From assembly GCA_963799245.1 (NCBI GenBank), contig CAWCWN010000003.1, positions 1,550,001-1,614,000 on the forward strand: 64,000 nt of DNA, given 5' to 3'. The notes beneath the pieces were generated by a model. It did not search any database. It was not told the origin of the DNA and worked only from the letters and a program-made list of their open reading frames with translations. The translations under genes and the position numbers were made by a program. This stretch comes from CAWCWN01 sp963799245. GTDB taxonomy: Bacteria > Chloroflexota > Ktedonobacteria > Ktedonobacterales > Ktedonobacteraceae. How positions within the stretch are numbered: position 1 is the stretch's first letter; each line of letters starts with the position of its first letter. Shown piece by piece: positions 1 through 9,713 of the stretch.

Positions 1-185
1 CCCAGTGCGCCAGACCCCACCAGGTCGTGCATCTGCCTGATCTTGGGCTTGCCATCCGACCGGCGGGTAGCGATGGCGGCATCTTCAACTTTGATAAGCG
101 ACTGGTCCTGCAAGCGTTTCAGGGTCCGGGACATTTGTTCCGCGGTCGCTTCATCTGCGACTTTGAGGACGAACAGGTTACTCAT
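1..185 (-). CDS. DUF1269 family membrane protein (N-terminal part only)
   Basis: The gene runs off the left edge; 61 codons are visible. The N-terminus (MSNLFVLKVADEATAEQM) followed by a stretch with the K-V-E-D-A pattern and basic residues matches the start of DUF1269 proteins, which normally continue into a glycine-rich double membrane segment; the visible part ends at GSGALG, where that segment would begin. An AGGAG lies 8 bases before the ATG at 185. The biochemical role of the family is unknown. Family assignment is from memory of its pattern and is fairly secure; the rest of the protein cannot be seen. Confidence 0.7.
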   Translation of the reverse strand, partial: MSNLFVLKVADEATAEQMSRTLKRLQDQSLIKVEDAAIATRRSDGKPKIRQMHDLVGSGAL

Positions 186-221
186 ACTGCGATCTCCTAA
201 TCACTAAGCAGCGCCAAAACT

Positions 222-259
222 GCCAGGCAACGCCTGGCTACCACAATGGTACGCCAGGC
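222..259. promoter_or_regulatory. Inverted repeats upstream of the DUF1269 gene
   Basis: GCCAGGC-AAC-GCCTGGC (222-238) is a perfect 7-base inverted repeat. It is followed by TACC-acaat-GGTA and a third GCCAGGC at 253-259. The cluster lies 37 bases upstream of the divergently read DUF1269 start, so it could be an operator or a leader hairpin. It is not followed by a T-run, so a terminator is less likely. Confidence 0.4.
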
Positions 260-368
260 ATACTTCAAGTAAGTAGCCTGTAACCACTATACGGTAAATG
301 CTGCCCCGGCACATCGCATCAAGGAGTGATTTTGGCTTCACCCTTTCGGATGAAGCGAAGAGGCTCGT

Positions 369-1022
<654 letters not shown>

Positions 1023-1136
1023 GATTTGCTCCTGCCATTGAAAATGACCTGGCCTGTCCAGGTATGCATCCTTATTCTATTGTATTCTTTTTTCGCAGGT
1101 CCAAACAGGAAAAATAAAGGGACATCGTAAACAGGC

Positions 1137-1682
1137 TTATTTCACCTCAACCTTGAACGGTATCTCGATGACGTACATCGGGCACGACTGACCTGCTTTA
1201 CATAAGGCGCGGCCTGTGAAGGAGAGCGTTGCCGTGCCCGTGCCATGGGCGACAAAGTACCAGACACACATCTTTTCGGTCTGCAGCGGATAGCCTGAGG
1301 GGGACTGCAACTCCAGTACGCCCTGAGAGGTAGTGGGTCCCGACCACTGCTGATTGGAAGGCAGCAGCACCTCGATCAGATCGCCATTATGGGCCGTGAC
1401 GGTGTGGTTGCTGTTGCTGAGCTTAATAACAACGTTGGGTTTGAGCGCTGGTGGACTGGTCACCGTTGTGTTGGGACATGCGCTGCTCCTGCCTGCGTTG
1501 ACTACACCGCTGGATGTCGGGGTAGGAGAAGGGGTCGTTCTAGTCGTGGTTGGGCCGCCATTCGAACCACAGGCCGCTAACACAAAGGTCAGCGTCAGGG
1601 ATAGAGGCAGCAGGATGAATAAGAAGGAATGCCGCCGAATAATATGACCTCTCCTCTGAGGCCTGGCTTTGAATGTACGCAT
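1137..1682 (-). CDS. Secreted lipoprotein with a chagasin-like beta domain
   Basis: The N-terminus has arginines, then a hydrophobic run ending in the lipobox VLAACGS (Cys about 38), so it is predicted to be a lipid-anchored exported protein. A Thr/Ser/Pro-rich spacer (about 45-65) leads to a beta-rich domain (about 80-181). Its order of elements (G-D at about 99, L-P-S-N-Q-Q-W, V-L-E-L, then W-Y-F-V-A and a final strand) resembles inhibitor I42/chagasin folds, although the family's NPTTG loop is not conserved. Protease inhibition is therefore only a suggestion. AAGGAG lies 8 bases before the start. Four further cysteines in the C-terminal domain could form disulfides. Confidence 0.6.
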   Translation of the reverse strand: MRTFKARPQRRGHIIRRHSFLFILLPLSLTLTFVLAACGSNGGPTTTRTTPSPTPTSSGVVNAGRSSACPNTTVTSPPALKPNVVIKLSNSNHTVTAHNGDLIEVLLPSNQQWSGPTTSQGVLELQSPSGYPLQTEKMCVWYFVAHGTGTATLSFTGRALCKAGQSCPMYVIEIPFKVEVK

Positions 1683-1838
1683 GTGCTCAACTCCTTTTTA
1701 TGCTGCTCTTCCTATGAGAACTCTGGCTGCCACACGGCTATGGGTATTAGACGTTCCCGCGGGTCAATAAGTTCCCATGCTGACTGGTCCTGCTGCGCAG
1801 TGGCGGGATAACGTCACGCTGTGAGCGAGGGCCACTCA

Positions 1839-2483
1839 CTACTGCGCAGGTACGGGGACGGTGCCGGATATTTGAGTGGCGAGCATGGTGATGAGCTCTT
1901 CGGCATCGCTGAGGAAGTTGCGCGCGTCGAGGACCTGGTGGGCAAGGCCCAGGCGATAAGCCTCGGCTGCCTGCAGCGTTTCGCCGCTGAGCATCAGGCG
2001 CAGGGTGGTGGTATAGCCGATCAGCGAGGGAAAATAAGCGGCGGCGACGGGTGGTAAAACGCCCAGTTTCACTTCTGGCAGACCAAAGGTAGCGTTTTCG
2101 TGGGCTATGACGGTATCGCAGAGCGCGGCTAACTCGCATCCCCCGCCGAGCGCATGACCTTTGACCAGGGCGACGGTGGGAATATGCTGAGCCCGCAGTT
2201 CCTCAAAGGCAGCGCAGTTGTCGTACACAGCGCGCAACATCTCAACCTCGCGTCCATTGAGGTGATCATGGATATCGACGCCAGCGCTGAAGGCGCGCTC
2301 ACCCGCCCCCGTAATCACGATCAAGCGCGGCCGCCTATTACCTGCCCCCCGGGCAGGGTGGCTGGCCTCGCGCATAGCCGCCGTCAGCTGATCCAGCATC
2401 TCGATCGACAAAATATTCAGCGGCTGGCGGTCCAGGATCAACCACAGGATATCCTTGTGACGGCGAATGCGCACATACGACAT
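1839..2483 (-). CDS. Enoyl-CoA hydratase/isomerase family protein
   Basis: The crotonase fold is recognisable from ILDRQPLNILS near the N-terminus, the oxyanion-hole motif A-F-S-A-G-V-D-I (about 65-72), G-H-A-L-G-G-G-C-E-L (about 109-118) and F-G-L-P-E-V-K-L-G (about 132-140). The motif pattern is closest to dienoyl-CoA hydratases of aromatic degradation, but the substrate cannot be assigned. I chose the ATG at 2483 (MSYVRIRR) because GGAG lies 9 bases upstream; an in-frame ATG at 2498 adds five residues. At about 214 residues it is some 40 shorter than usual at the C-terminus. That could be real or an undetected frameshift. Confidence 0.8.
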   Translation of the reverse strand: MSYVRIRRHKDILWLILDRQPLNILSIEMLDQLTAAMREASHPARGAGNRRPRLIVITGAGERAFSAGVDIHDHLNGREVEMLRAVYDNCAAFEELRAQHIPTVALVKGHALGGGCELAALCDTVIAHENATFGLPEVKLGVLPPVAAAYFPSLIGYTTTLRLMLSGETLQAAEAYRLGLAHQVLDARNFLSDAEELITMLATQISGTVPVPAQ

Positions 2484-2642
2484 ATATTGATGCTCCATTT
2501 TAAGCCGAGGCCAGAGATGCCGGCTTGGGCCGAATGCTAAATGCGTCCGATGGTCTCCGCGGCCCTGTTAGACGCGCCAGGCCTTACACTAGCACCACGC
2601 GCTAAATTATATGTTCCCCATTTCTCGCCTGTCAAGACGAGG

Positions 2643-3590
2643 CTAAATTCCCATGATTGCACGAATGTAGTTGCGTGTTTCGCCTGGCAAACAATTCATC
2701 CAGTTGGCCGCTCCGCAGGAGTTAATGGCGTTCTGCACCGTTCCCGTACCGCTGTTATAGGCGGCCAGGGCTTTGGCGTAGTCGCCGCCATACATATTGT
2801 TGTAACCTGCCATGACGTGTGCGGCCGCGTTCAAGGCCTGGCTGGGATTAAAGGGATCAATGCCCAGGCCGGCCGCCGTGGTGGGTTCAAACTGGGCGAT
2901 GCCTTCGGCGCCGCCGGGTGAGACGGCATTAGGGTTAAAGCCGCTTTCCTGGTTGATCTGGCGCACAAAATACGTTGGCGAGATCCCGGTATTGCTGGCA
3001 TCCTGCTGAGCGATTGCAATATAAACACTTGCGGGCAGAGCCATTGGCGCAGGCGGCGCGGGATTATTCATAGCCACGGAATTATTATTTTGAGCGACCT
3101 GCGTGGCAACCGCCTCCATATGCGTCTGGAATTGCAGGTTGATCTGCTGTGCCTGCGCCCAGCTGTTAATACCTGTGAAAATAGGAATCGCGATACTCCT
3201 GCCATTGTCCAGCGGAGCGAGCGAAAGCAGAGTCGTCATTCCGATCAGTAGAACAGCGGCAAGCACAATAGCATGACGCAGGCGCGAACTCATTTTGCGC
3301 GCTGGCCTGGGCAGCGCCTCGGTGACCGGCAAACGCTTGCGTGAACCAGGTATTCGTAGCAGTCGGCCGCTGGAAGACGTAGCAGGCTGGGGGCTGGCAA
3401 GGCCGAAGAATTGTTCCGTCGCAACTGTACCTTGCCGGCCGGTCAAACCTGTGAGGGGGGAAGTATGTGTGGAATGCGGCACAGACAGAGTAGTGGGGCC
3501 GCCTGGCGTTTCTGGAACTGTTAAAGCAATGGTGCGCTGAGCTGCAACGCCAGGCCGCTGAACTATCTGAACTGGGCGAAATTGCGACAT
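2643..3590 (-). CDS. Membrane-anchored lytic transglycosylase (SLT domain)
   Basis: The protein has a long basic, Ser/Thr/Pro-rich N-terminal region, one membrane segment (about 105-125) and a C-terminal lysozyme-like domain (about 190-315). The catalytic glutamate is in I-N-Q-E-S-G-F-N-P, followed by A-E-G-I-A-Q-F and the A-Y-N-S-G motif of family 23-type lytic transglycosylases, which cleave peptidoglycan glycan strands. The topology suggests a cytoplasmic N-terminus and an extracellular enzyme. The ATG at 3590 is preferred because GAGG sits 5 bases upstream. It is separated from the upstream GT4 gene by a long perfect palindrome. Confidence 0.88.
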   Translation of the reverse strand: MSQFRPVQIVQRPGVAAQRTIALTVPETPGGPTTLSVPHSTHTSPLTGLTGRQGTVATEQFFGLASPQPATSSSGRLLRIPGSRKRLPVTEALPRPARKMSSRLRHAIVLAAVLLIGMTTLLSLAPLDNGRSIAIPIFTGINSWAQAQQINLQFQTHMEAVATQVAQNNNSVAMNNPAPPAPMALPASVYIAIAQQDASNTGISPTYFVRQINQESGFNPNAVSPGGAEGIAQFEPTTAAGLGIDPFNPSQALNAAAHVMAGYNNMYGGDYAKALAAYNSGTGTVQNAINSCGAANWMNCLPGETRNYIRAIMGI

Positions 3591-3744
3591 ACATACCTCA
3601 TACATGCACTAAGTGGACGTTGTTACTTACTGTTGGCAAGTCTACCCAAAGATAGAGAGCCGCGTCAATTTCTAGTGCATGAGGCAGGCAGAATTAGTAC
3701 CTTACTCCCACTGGCCCGCGTTATTCTTAACCATACATATGTCA

Positions 3745-3779
3745 CTACGCCATGGGAGGGGACCCCTCCCATGGCGTAG
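3745..3779. repeat. 35-base perfect palindrome with one-base centre
   Basis: Two perfect 17-base arms (3745-3761 and 3763-3779) flank a single A. It lies between the end of the GT4 gene and the transglycosylase gene, both on the minus strand. As RNA it would need to open a few central pairs to form a loop. There is no T-run, so it may act as a stability element or a factor-dependent terminator, or be a dispersed palindrome. Confidence 0.7.
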
Positions 3780-3837
3780 CCATGGATAGCGCCTAACGAA
3801 TTGTATATTTCCCGGCGTTCAGAAACGATGATGGGTA

Positions 3838-5151
3838 TCAGGCCAGTTCAAAATCCTGCTTGCGCGCCAGGAATTCCAATTTTCCGCAGAGGTTCTCAAT
3901 TATCTGTTCCCACAGGAATTGCTCGGCGGTAGCGCGGCCGGCGCAGCGGATACGCTCCTGCTCTTCCTGGTGACGGCGCAGGTGCAGCAGGTAGCCGACG
4001 ATCTCATCGGGATCATCTGTTTCCGTGACAATGGCGTTCTCAAACGAGATCGCGTAATCTTCGCCCGTGCTGCCCGTGACGGCGATGCCCCCGGCCGCCA
4101 TTACCTCGAGGGCAACCAGGCCAAAGGGCTCATGCCCGCTGTTTGCCAGTGTTGCATCCGCGGCGGCATAGGTGGTGCGCACAAACTCCTCGGGCAGGAA
4201 GAAGCGCAGGTTGTAAATATCCGCGGGACCGGCCTGGGCCAGGGCCTGCAGGCATTGTTCAATGTTTGGTCGCTGCGCCACAACGTCGCGCGTCTGCAGG
4301 CCGATATTATAGGCATGGCGCAGGACCTCGGCCCCGTGCGGCTCAATTCCGCCGCGCGCAAATAAGGTAACGGGGTAGCCGCTGCGCTTCAGGCGAGCAA
4401 CCGCCTCAATCGCCATTATCCAGCGTTTATCGGGGTCGAAACGACCGATTTTGAAGAGAAAGAGACTGCGTGGATCGCCCTGGTGGCCGATCTCACTCAG
4501 CCGTTTGACGGCTGCCTGGTCGACCGGGTTCAGGTGGCGCGCGGGGATGCCATTGGGGATAACCAGCGGATTGACGCCCAGGTCCCACATCTTATGTTTC
4601 ATATATTTGCTGACCGTGCACAGTGTCGTGACAAAATTGAGACGACTCCAGTTGACGCGGTGCAGGGACATCAAACTGTTGAGGTTCCACAGCATCAGCA
4701 CCTTCTGCCTGAGACCAAACCAGTGCAGCAGGTCCGAGGTGCGGCACATTACTTCGGCGGTATGCCAGTCTTCGCCCATAATAACGACCAATTTACCCGT
4801 TTCCTGGGCCGGTCGGACGATCTCGCTGTAAATATGGTAGGGGACGCTTTCGTTAAAATTAGAGAGCTTCTGCTCCTCGCCGTCATACACACCATTGGGA
4901 TAATATTTGCTGATCCATTGCGACCAGCGTTCGAGAATCAAGCGACCTTCAACCCTCTGCTCTACACCGGGTTTGTAGGGGTCGCCGATAAATATCAGGT
5001 GGGTAGTATAGCCCTGGTTTGCCAGCGCCTCGCTCAATTCGCTCACGCGAGTTCCCAGGCCACCGGCGGTAGAATAGACATCCGGTCCCTCAAAACACAA
5101 TATCACAAACATCGTGTTGGCGGGGGAAATAGCTCCATCTAAGTCGATCAT
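3838..5151 (-). CDS. Glycosyltransferase family 4 protein
   Basis: The 437-residue protein has the two-domain GT-B layout. The N-terminal half starts with a glycogen-synthase-like loop (YSTAGGLGTRVSELSEAL, about 26-43). The C-terminal half has F-K-I-G-R-F-D-P-D-K-R (about 232-242) and the nucleotide-sugar motif E-P-F-G-L-V-A-L-E-V (about 344-353) with its conserved glutamates. The family transfers sugar from an NDP-sugar to a glycan or lipid. Acceptor and donor cannot be told from sequence, and starch/glycogen-synthase-like or trehalose-synthase-like roles are possible. No signal peptide is present, so it is cytoplasmic. GAGG precedes the ATG by about 11 bases. Confidence 0.85.
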   Translation of the reverse strand: MIDLDGAISPANTMFVILCFEGPDVYSTAGGLGTRVSELSEALANQGYTTHLIFIGDPYKPGVEQRVEGRLILERWSQWISKYYPNGVYDGEEQKLSNFNESVPYHIYSEIVRPAQETGKLVVIMGEDWHTAEVMCRTSDLLHWFGLRQKVLMLWNLNSLMSLHRVNWSRLNFVTTLCTVSKYMKHKMWDLGVNPLVIPNGIPARHLNPVDQAAVKRLSEIGHQGDPRSLFLFKIGRFDPDKRWIMAIEAVARLKRSGYPVTLFARGGIEPHGAEVLRHAYNIGLQTRDVVAQRPNIEQCLQALAQAGPADIYNLRFFLPEEFVRTTYAAADATLANSGHEPFGLVALEVMAAGGIAVTGSTGEDYAISFENAIVTETDDPDEIVGYLLHLRRHQEEQERIRCAGRATAEQFLWEQIIENLCGKLEFLARKQDFELA

Positions 5152-5603
5152 TTACATTATCCTCAGCATCTTTGTGCTCTTGCCAGTATATGGCAGAAAT
5201 GATGCGTATCAGCACGAATACGTCTTACGCATCTAGTATAACAGCCTCACAGTAACTGGCCGTTACTCTGCAAAGTATAGCACAAGTGTGATGAACAATG
5301 AGCCGTATGAGGTCTTGCATCTTCTGCGCTCGATCTCTCTTCCCATGGGCCTCTGCAGGGCTAAAGCGCATTTATTGCTGCCATTTGCCCTAGCCCAAAA
5401 GGACTAATTTGTTTATGCCTGCTTCCTTATCAGGTTGTATATGGTACATTATATTAGTTCCTCCCAAAGGCAGCTTACTGTTTCTTCCCCACAAGAATAA
5501 GCGGCGGCATAGCATGTCGATGCGCTTGTGCGCGCGGTTGAAGCGGGCTTTGGGCAGTTGATGTGGATCGCAGTGATGCACATCGAGTAAGAGGAAGGTT
5601 TAA
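5152..5603. other. Intergenic region, promoter space
   Basis: This 452-base AT-richer stretch lies between divergent genes. I see a short inverted repeat AGTAAC-TGGCC-GTTACT at 5251-5267 that could be an operator, and no convincing gene. Short open frames inside have no ribosome binding site or family resemblance. Confidence 0.5.
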
Positions 5604-6109
5604 ATGAAGCAATTCGTTTCGATTTTGAGCAACGCAGTACGTCACAATAATTCAATCGGGCTGCTTATACTGGCCATGGTAGTAATCGTTGCTGGAGGAA
5701 GCGCATATCTGTCGTCACAACCTGTACATGCCGCGGCCTATAGTGGTCATGCAGCAGTAACATATACAGCATCAAATTCTGCGCCGGCGCGCAGTTTTTC
5801 GACGCCGGTCGTGACCGCGACGCCCGTGACAACCACCGGCAATAGCTCTTCGATTGAAGGGAGGATCAGCCAGGTCTTTGGCTCCTATGCCTCGTCGGCG
5901 ATAAGTGTTGCTCGCTGCAAATCGGGCCTGGCTGCTGGCGTCTACAATGCCAGCGGCCAGGCCTCGGTCTCTTCCAGATCCGCCCCGGCACCTGGGCCAC
6001 TACTCCGTCCGCTGGCTCTTCTCCTTTCAACGCCGGAGCCAATATTAACGCGGCCCATGCCATCTTTGCGCGTGATGGGTATAGCTGGCGCGAATGGACA
6101 TGCCGCTGA
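5604..6109 (+). pseudogene. Frameshifted secreted lysozyme/transglycosylase-like gene
   Basis: The first frame gives an exported protein (hydrophobic segment about 17-35) that reaches a lysozyme-like domain start: V-F-G-S-Y-A-S-S-A-I-S-V-A-R-C-K-S-G. From 5966 the homology continues in another frame with G-L-F-Q-I-R-P-G-T-W, then N-A-G-A-N-I-N-A-A-H-A-I-F and W-R-E-W-T-C-R, ending at the TGA at 6107-6109. One base is missing between 5958 and 5966. In relatives the motif reads C-E-S-G, with Glu as the catalytic acid; here it is Lys. Frameshift plus loss of the catalytic residue argue for real decay. AGGAAGG lies upstream of the ATG. In the first frame translation would run on to 6224. Confidence 0.75.
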
Positions 6110-6386
6110 TGCGCTACCGCTAGCCAGGCCTCGGTCGTACAAGCGGGCCGGTGCATTCTCTCAAGGCGAGGGAGCGCCGGCCTTTTCTTTAACGAAATTA
6201 GGCGGATTGCTCGCATGTAATTAAGCGCATAGGAATAAGCCATATCTACAGGGACGCAATGCTCGGCGCCCCTGGAGGATGAAAAACGTAGTATAACTCA
6301 GCGCGCGAATTTACGCTGTCCCAAGTGTTTTCTGACCACTCCGTCGACATCGCTAAAGAGGGTAAAGGGCAGGCGGGGGGCTTCTT

Positions 6387-7492
6387 CTACTGTATGTCGC
6401 CAAGGGCAATTGCCAGCTTATCTGTGTGTTCGGGCAGGCCCACCGTTACACGCAGGCAATTGCGCAGGTGGGGCGGGCCGAAGTAGCGCAGCAGGACGCC
6501 GTGCGCTTCAATTATCTCGCGCACCCTTGCCAGGGACAAGTGCTTATCGACGACACGCGCCAGGATATAGTTGCCCTGCGATGGCACGGGCTCAAGGTAG
6601 GACTGGCGTGAGAGGACCTCAAAGATGCGAGAGCGTTCCTGGATGATTTTGTGTACATTGCCCATAACATATGGTAGGTCCTGCAGCGTCGTAGTGGCGG
6701 CGATATGACCGGCGACGTTGACCTCAAAGGGGCACTGTGCACGCCGCATGTAGGCTGCAATCCATTCAGGGAAGAGGCCATAGCCGATACGTAGACCGGC
6801 CAGTCCCGCCCACTTGCTAAATGAGCGCAGGACGACCAGGTTGCGGTAGTGCGGCACAAGGTGAGCAAAGCCGCGTGATCGATCTGAAAATTCAACGTAG
6901 GCCTCATCGACAATGACGAGGCGGCCTGTCTCAAGCAGCGCCAGCAGATCAGCCTCGCACACCGGATTGCCGGTAGGGTTGTTGGGGGAGCAGAGCACAA
7001 TCAATTTGGTGCGAGGTGTAAGCGCGGCCAGTATGCCAGGCACATCCAGCGCGTAAGCGGGCAGGCGCGCGATCTCCTGCATAGAGGCGCCGCACAGGGT
7101 CGTCTCGGTTGCATACAAAGAAAAGGTGGGAGGACAACAGAGAATAGTATCGCCCGGACTCAGAAAGATATGCCACAACAGGCTGATGAGCTCCATGCTG
7201 CCATGTCCGAGCACAATAAAGCGCTCTTCCAGGCCTGTATAAGCCGAGAGCGCGCTACGTAAAGCGGTGGCATTTGTGTCAGGATAGTTGTTATACCAGC
7301 TGTGATTGCGTAAAGCAGTAAGTACCGCCGGCGCTGGCCCATAGGGACTCTCATTGCTATTTAATTTGATCAGACTATCGATAGGTATACCTGTACGCAT
7401 ATGAAATGCTTCAGGAATTCGCCGGGGACATACTCAGGCATGTAGTCCAGCTCTGGACGTACATGAACTGTGCATGGAGAATACGCTTGCAT
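6387..7492 (-). pseudogene. hisC: Histidinol-phosphate aminotransferase with N-terminal frameshift
   Basis: From the ATG at 7400 the frame encodes 337 residues of a fold-type I PLP enzyme: L-N-S-N-E-S-P-Y-G-P, S-P-N-N-P-T-G, D-E-A-Y-V-E-F and the PLP lysine in R-S-F-S-K-W-A-G-L-A-G-L-R-I-G-Y-G. HisC converts imidazole acetol-phosphate to histidinol phosphate, and relatives act on aromatic acids. The usual start (V-R-P-E-L-D-Y-M-P-E-Y-V-P-G-E) is present just upstream in a different frame, beginning at the ATG at 7492. Adding one A near 7417 (GAATTCC to GAAATTCC in coding sense) joins both. It follows the membrane protein gene by 32 bases, so the two are probably co-transcribed. Either a sequence error or an inactivated N-terminus. 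Confidence 0.8.
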
Positions 7493-7524
7493 TATTTATC
7501 CCTATTTACAAGTTTTTATTTTTG

Positions 7525-8661
7525 TTACTTTGTTGAGTCGGCGTCTACATAGATTTGTGTCGGCCGACGGATCAGCGAGTTACGTGGAGAGGATTTGCCT
7601 GAGCCGTTCTGCAATGGTCCACTACTACCAGCGAACCTCATTTTTTGCGGCGGTTGAACAACTGGCTGGTTAGCGGATGTATCAGATGCGCTCTCTGGGG
7701 AGGGTTGCATCATTTCCAGGCCGCGACGCAGAGTGACCATGTCGCGCAGGAAGCATGCCACCGCCGAGGCGGCGGAGCCCTTTTCTTTAGAATTGTCAAA
7801 ACGTCTGACCGTTGCCTCCCCTGCGGCCCGGGCGGCCTGGGCCATTGGATCAGAGGTTTGAGCTGCATACACATCCTGGAAGATATCTTCCCAGCCGGCC
7901 CACCTGCCGCGCAGTGGTTTCCAACCAAGCTGACTATCGCTGACGGTACGCCATTTCTCCTCGGTGAATTGTATCCAATCATCCAGCAGGCGCGCATAGG
8001 CCGCCATCTGCTGGCGCAGGCGCTCTTCCTCTTCGGAGGAGCGCAGGGGAAATGTCTGTGGCAGGCCACCAGTCGTTTGTTCAGCGGCAAAGTTATTGCT
8101 ATCGGTTTGTTGGTAGCCCATCATCGGCTGCCCGTTGCCGTTATACATTCCCTGCATACCTGGAAAGATAGCGGTATTGCCGCTGAGGGCGCTGAAATCG
8201 GGGGCGGTTTGACCATTGGGTATGCCCAGCATGGGTATCTCTGTGCCGGCCGGTAGCTCGCCCAGCACCTGGATGCCGCTGGCCGCCAGCATAGGGCTCA
8301 TAATTGTACTACCATCGGGTAGCAACATGTTTTCCCCGTAATGCGCCAGGCCGCCGATAACGATCTCTTCGTGCCCGACCGCGTCGAGGATGCGCCAGGC
8401 CAGGCGTGGATGTTTAATGGCCCACCAGACACGGCGCGAAACAAATGTGCTGGCGAAGGTGAAATTTACCACCAGCCAGACCACTCCGCGTACAGCCAGC
8501 CAGTTGACCAGGCCGATGAGGATGATCCAGTACCAGGAATCGTGTTGTCCTGCCTCTTCGATAAACGTCAGTACAACAGCCACAGTCAGGCTGGGGTCAC
8601 GCAAAGGATTAATAAAATCCAGTATGCGCCCCAACCAACTTCGGTCACTTTTCGCTTTCAA
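7525..8661 (-). CDS. Uncharacterised membrane protein
   Basis: I do not recognise a named family. The protein (378 residues from a TTG at 8661) has two closely spaced hydrophobic segments (about 18-35 and 42-70), a basic loop, then a long soluble part rich in Gly, Asn, Gln and Pro (about 100-220) and a helical C-terminal half with Trp-rich patches and a disordered tail. TTG is chosen because AGAGGAG sits 6 bases upstream. An in-frame extension to 8838 exists but lacks a ribosome binding site. It lies between rph and hisC on the same strand. Function unknown. Confidence 0.6.
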   Translation of the reverse strand: MKAKSDRSWLGRILDFINPLRDPSLTVAVVLTFIEEAGQHDSWYWIILIGLVNWLAVRGVVWLVVNFTFASTFVSRRVWWAIKHPRLAWRILDAVGHEEIVIGGLAHYGENMLLPDGSTIMSPMLAASGIQVLGELPAGTEIPMLGIPNGQTAPDFSALSGNTAIFPGMQGMYNGNGQPMMGYQQTDSNNFAAEQTTGGLPQTFPLRSSEEEERLRQQMAAYARLLDDWIQFTEEKWRTVSDSQLGWKPLRGRWAGWEDIFQDVYAAQTSDPMAQAARAAGEATVRRFDNSKEKGSAASAVACFLRDMVTLRRGLEMMQPSPESASDTSANQPVVQPPQKMRFAGSSGPLQNGSGKSSPRNSLIRRPTQIYVDADSTK

Positions 8662-8993
8662 TACGAACTCCTCTCGACCCCGCCGCTGGTCCGACAGGAC
8701 ATCTACTTTTAGCTTCTTGCTGAAAAATATTAGCATGAGCGATGCCCATGCGCAAGTTTTACCGCCTTTTAGGTAATAATGGGTTACTGCACACAGATTG
8801 CCACAGGCCCTCTTCATCAAAACGAAAGTCTGAAACAACCTGGTCAGCAGTGGGACTAATTTACCGCGGGGGCCTCGCTCGCTCGCTCTCGCTCTTTATT
8901 CAAGGGACAGACGAACGCGAAATCCCTCTATTACCATCATATCACCGTTCTCAACTCTCGCAGACCTTTTGCCGCTAGGCCGGATGTGCGTGG

Positions 8994-9713
8994 TTAAAGG
9001 TAGCTCCGCTGTATCTCCAGGAGCTCTGTGATCCCCTCTTCGGCCAGGGTGATCAATTTGTCCATTGTGGCACGGCTAAAGACCCCGCCTTCTCCGGTGC
9101 CCTGTACCTCAATGAACTCGTGTGGTTCTGCGGAGCCTGTCATCACGATATTGAAATCGACCTCGGCTCGCGAGTCCTCGGCGTAGCACAGGTCGAGCAA
9201 GAGGGCGCCTTCCACAATGCCCACACTGGTAGCGGCGACCGCTGTTCGCACCGGATGCGCCGTCAGCAGGCCCCGCTTGAGCAGGCGGGTACAGGCGCGG
9301 TGCAGCGCTACGTAGGCGCCGGTAATAGAGGCTGTGCGTGTGCCCCCATCTGCCTGCAAGACATCGCAGTCAAGTGTAATCGTCCGCGGCCCAAGCACCT
9401 GCATATCTACAGCGGCCCTCAGCGAGCGACCAATCAGGCGCTGTATCTCCTGGCTGCGCCCCCCGATGCGTCCATCGCGTTCGCGCGAGCTGCGCGTATG
9501 GGTGGCACGGGGCAGCATATTGTACTCCGCCGTCACCCAGCCCTGTCCCTTCCCTTCCAGGAAAGGAGGAACCTTTTCTTCCACACTGGCCGCGCAGAGC
9601 ACGCGCGTCTTGCCAGTCTCGATTAGCACGGAACCTTCCGCGTAGTCCAGAAAATCAACATTCAAGCGCACGGGTCGGAGCTGGTTTGGCGTACGCCCAT
9701 CGATGCGTGTCAT
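8994..9713 (-). CDS. rph: Ribonuclease PH
   Basis: The 239-residue product is a standard-length RNase PH, the phosphorolytic exoribonuclease that trims tRNA 3-prime ends in a hexameric ring. Diagnostic stretches are R-P-V-R-L-N-V-D-F near the start, R-D-G-R-I-G-G-R-S-Q-E-I-Q-R-L-I-G-R-S-L-R (about 78-98), D-C-D-V-L-Q-A-D-G-G-T-R-T-A-S-I (about 113-128) and G-T-G-E-G-G-V-F-S in the C-terminal third. I chose the ATG at 9713 (MTRIDGR), where the family normally starts, with GAGAGG 6 bases upstream, instead of the upstream in-frame start at 9761. Confidence 0.95.
   Translation of the reverse strand: MTRIDGRTPNQLRPVRLNVDFLDYAEGSVLIETGKTRVLCAASVEEKVPPFLEGKGQGWVTAEYNMLPRATHTRSSRERDGRIGGRSQEIQRLIGRSLRAAVDMQVLGPRTITLDCDVLQADGGTRTASITGAYVALHRACTRLLKRGLLTAHPVRTAVAATSVGIVEGALLLDLCYAEDSRAEVDFNIVMTGSAEPHEFIEVQGTGEGGVFSRATMDKLITLAEEGITELLEIQRSYL

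Noticed and set aside
8872..8893. GCTC-rich microsatellite upstream of the membrane protein gene
   Set aside because: Short and imperfect; too little to call a functional repeat.
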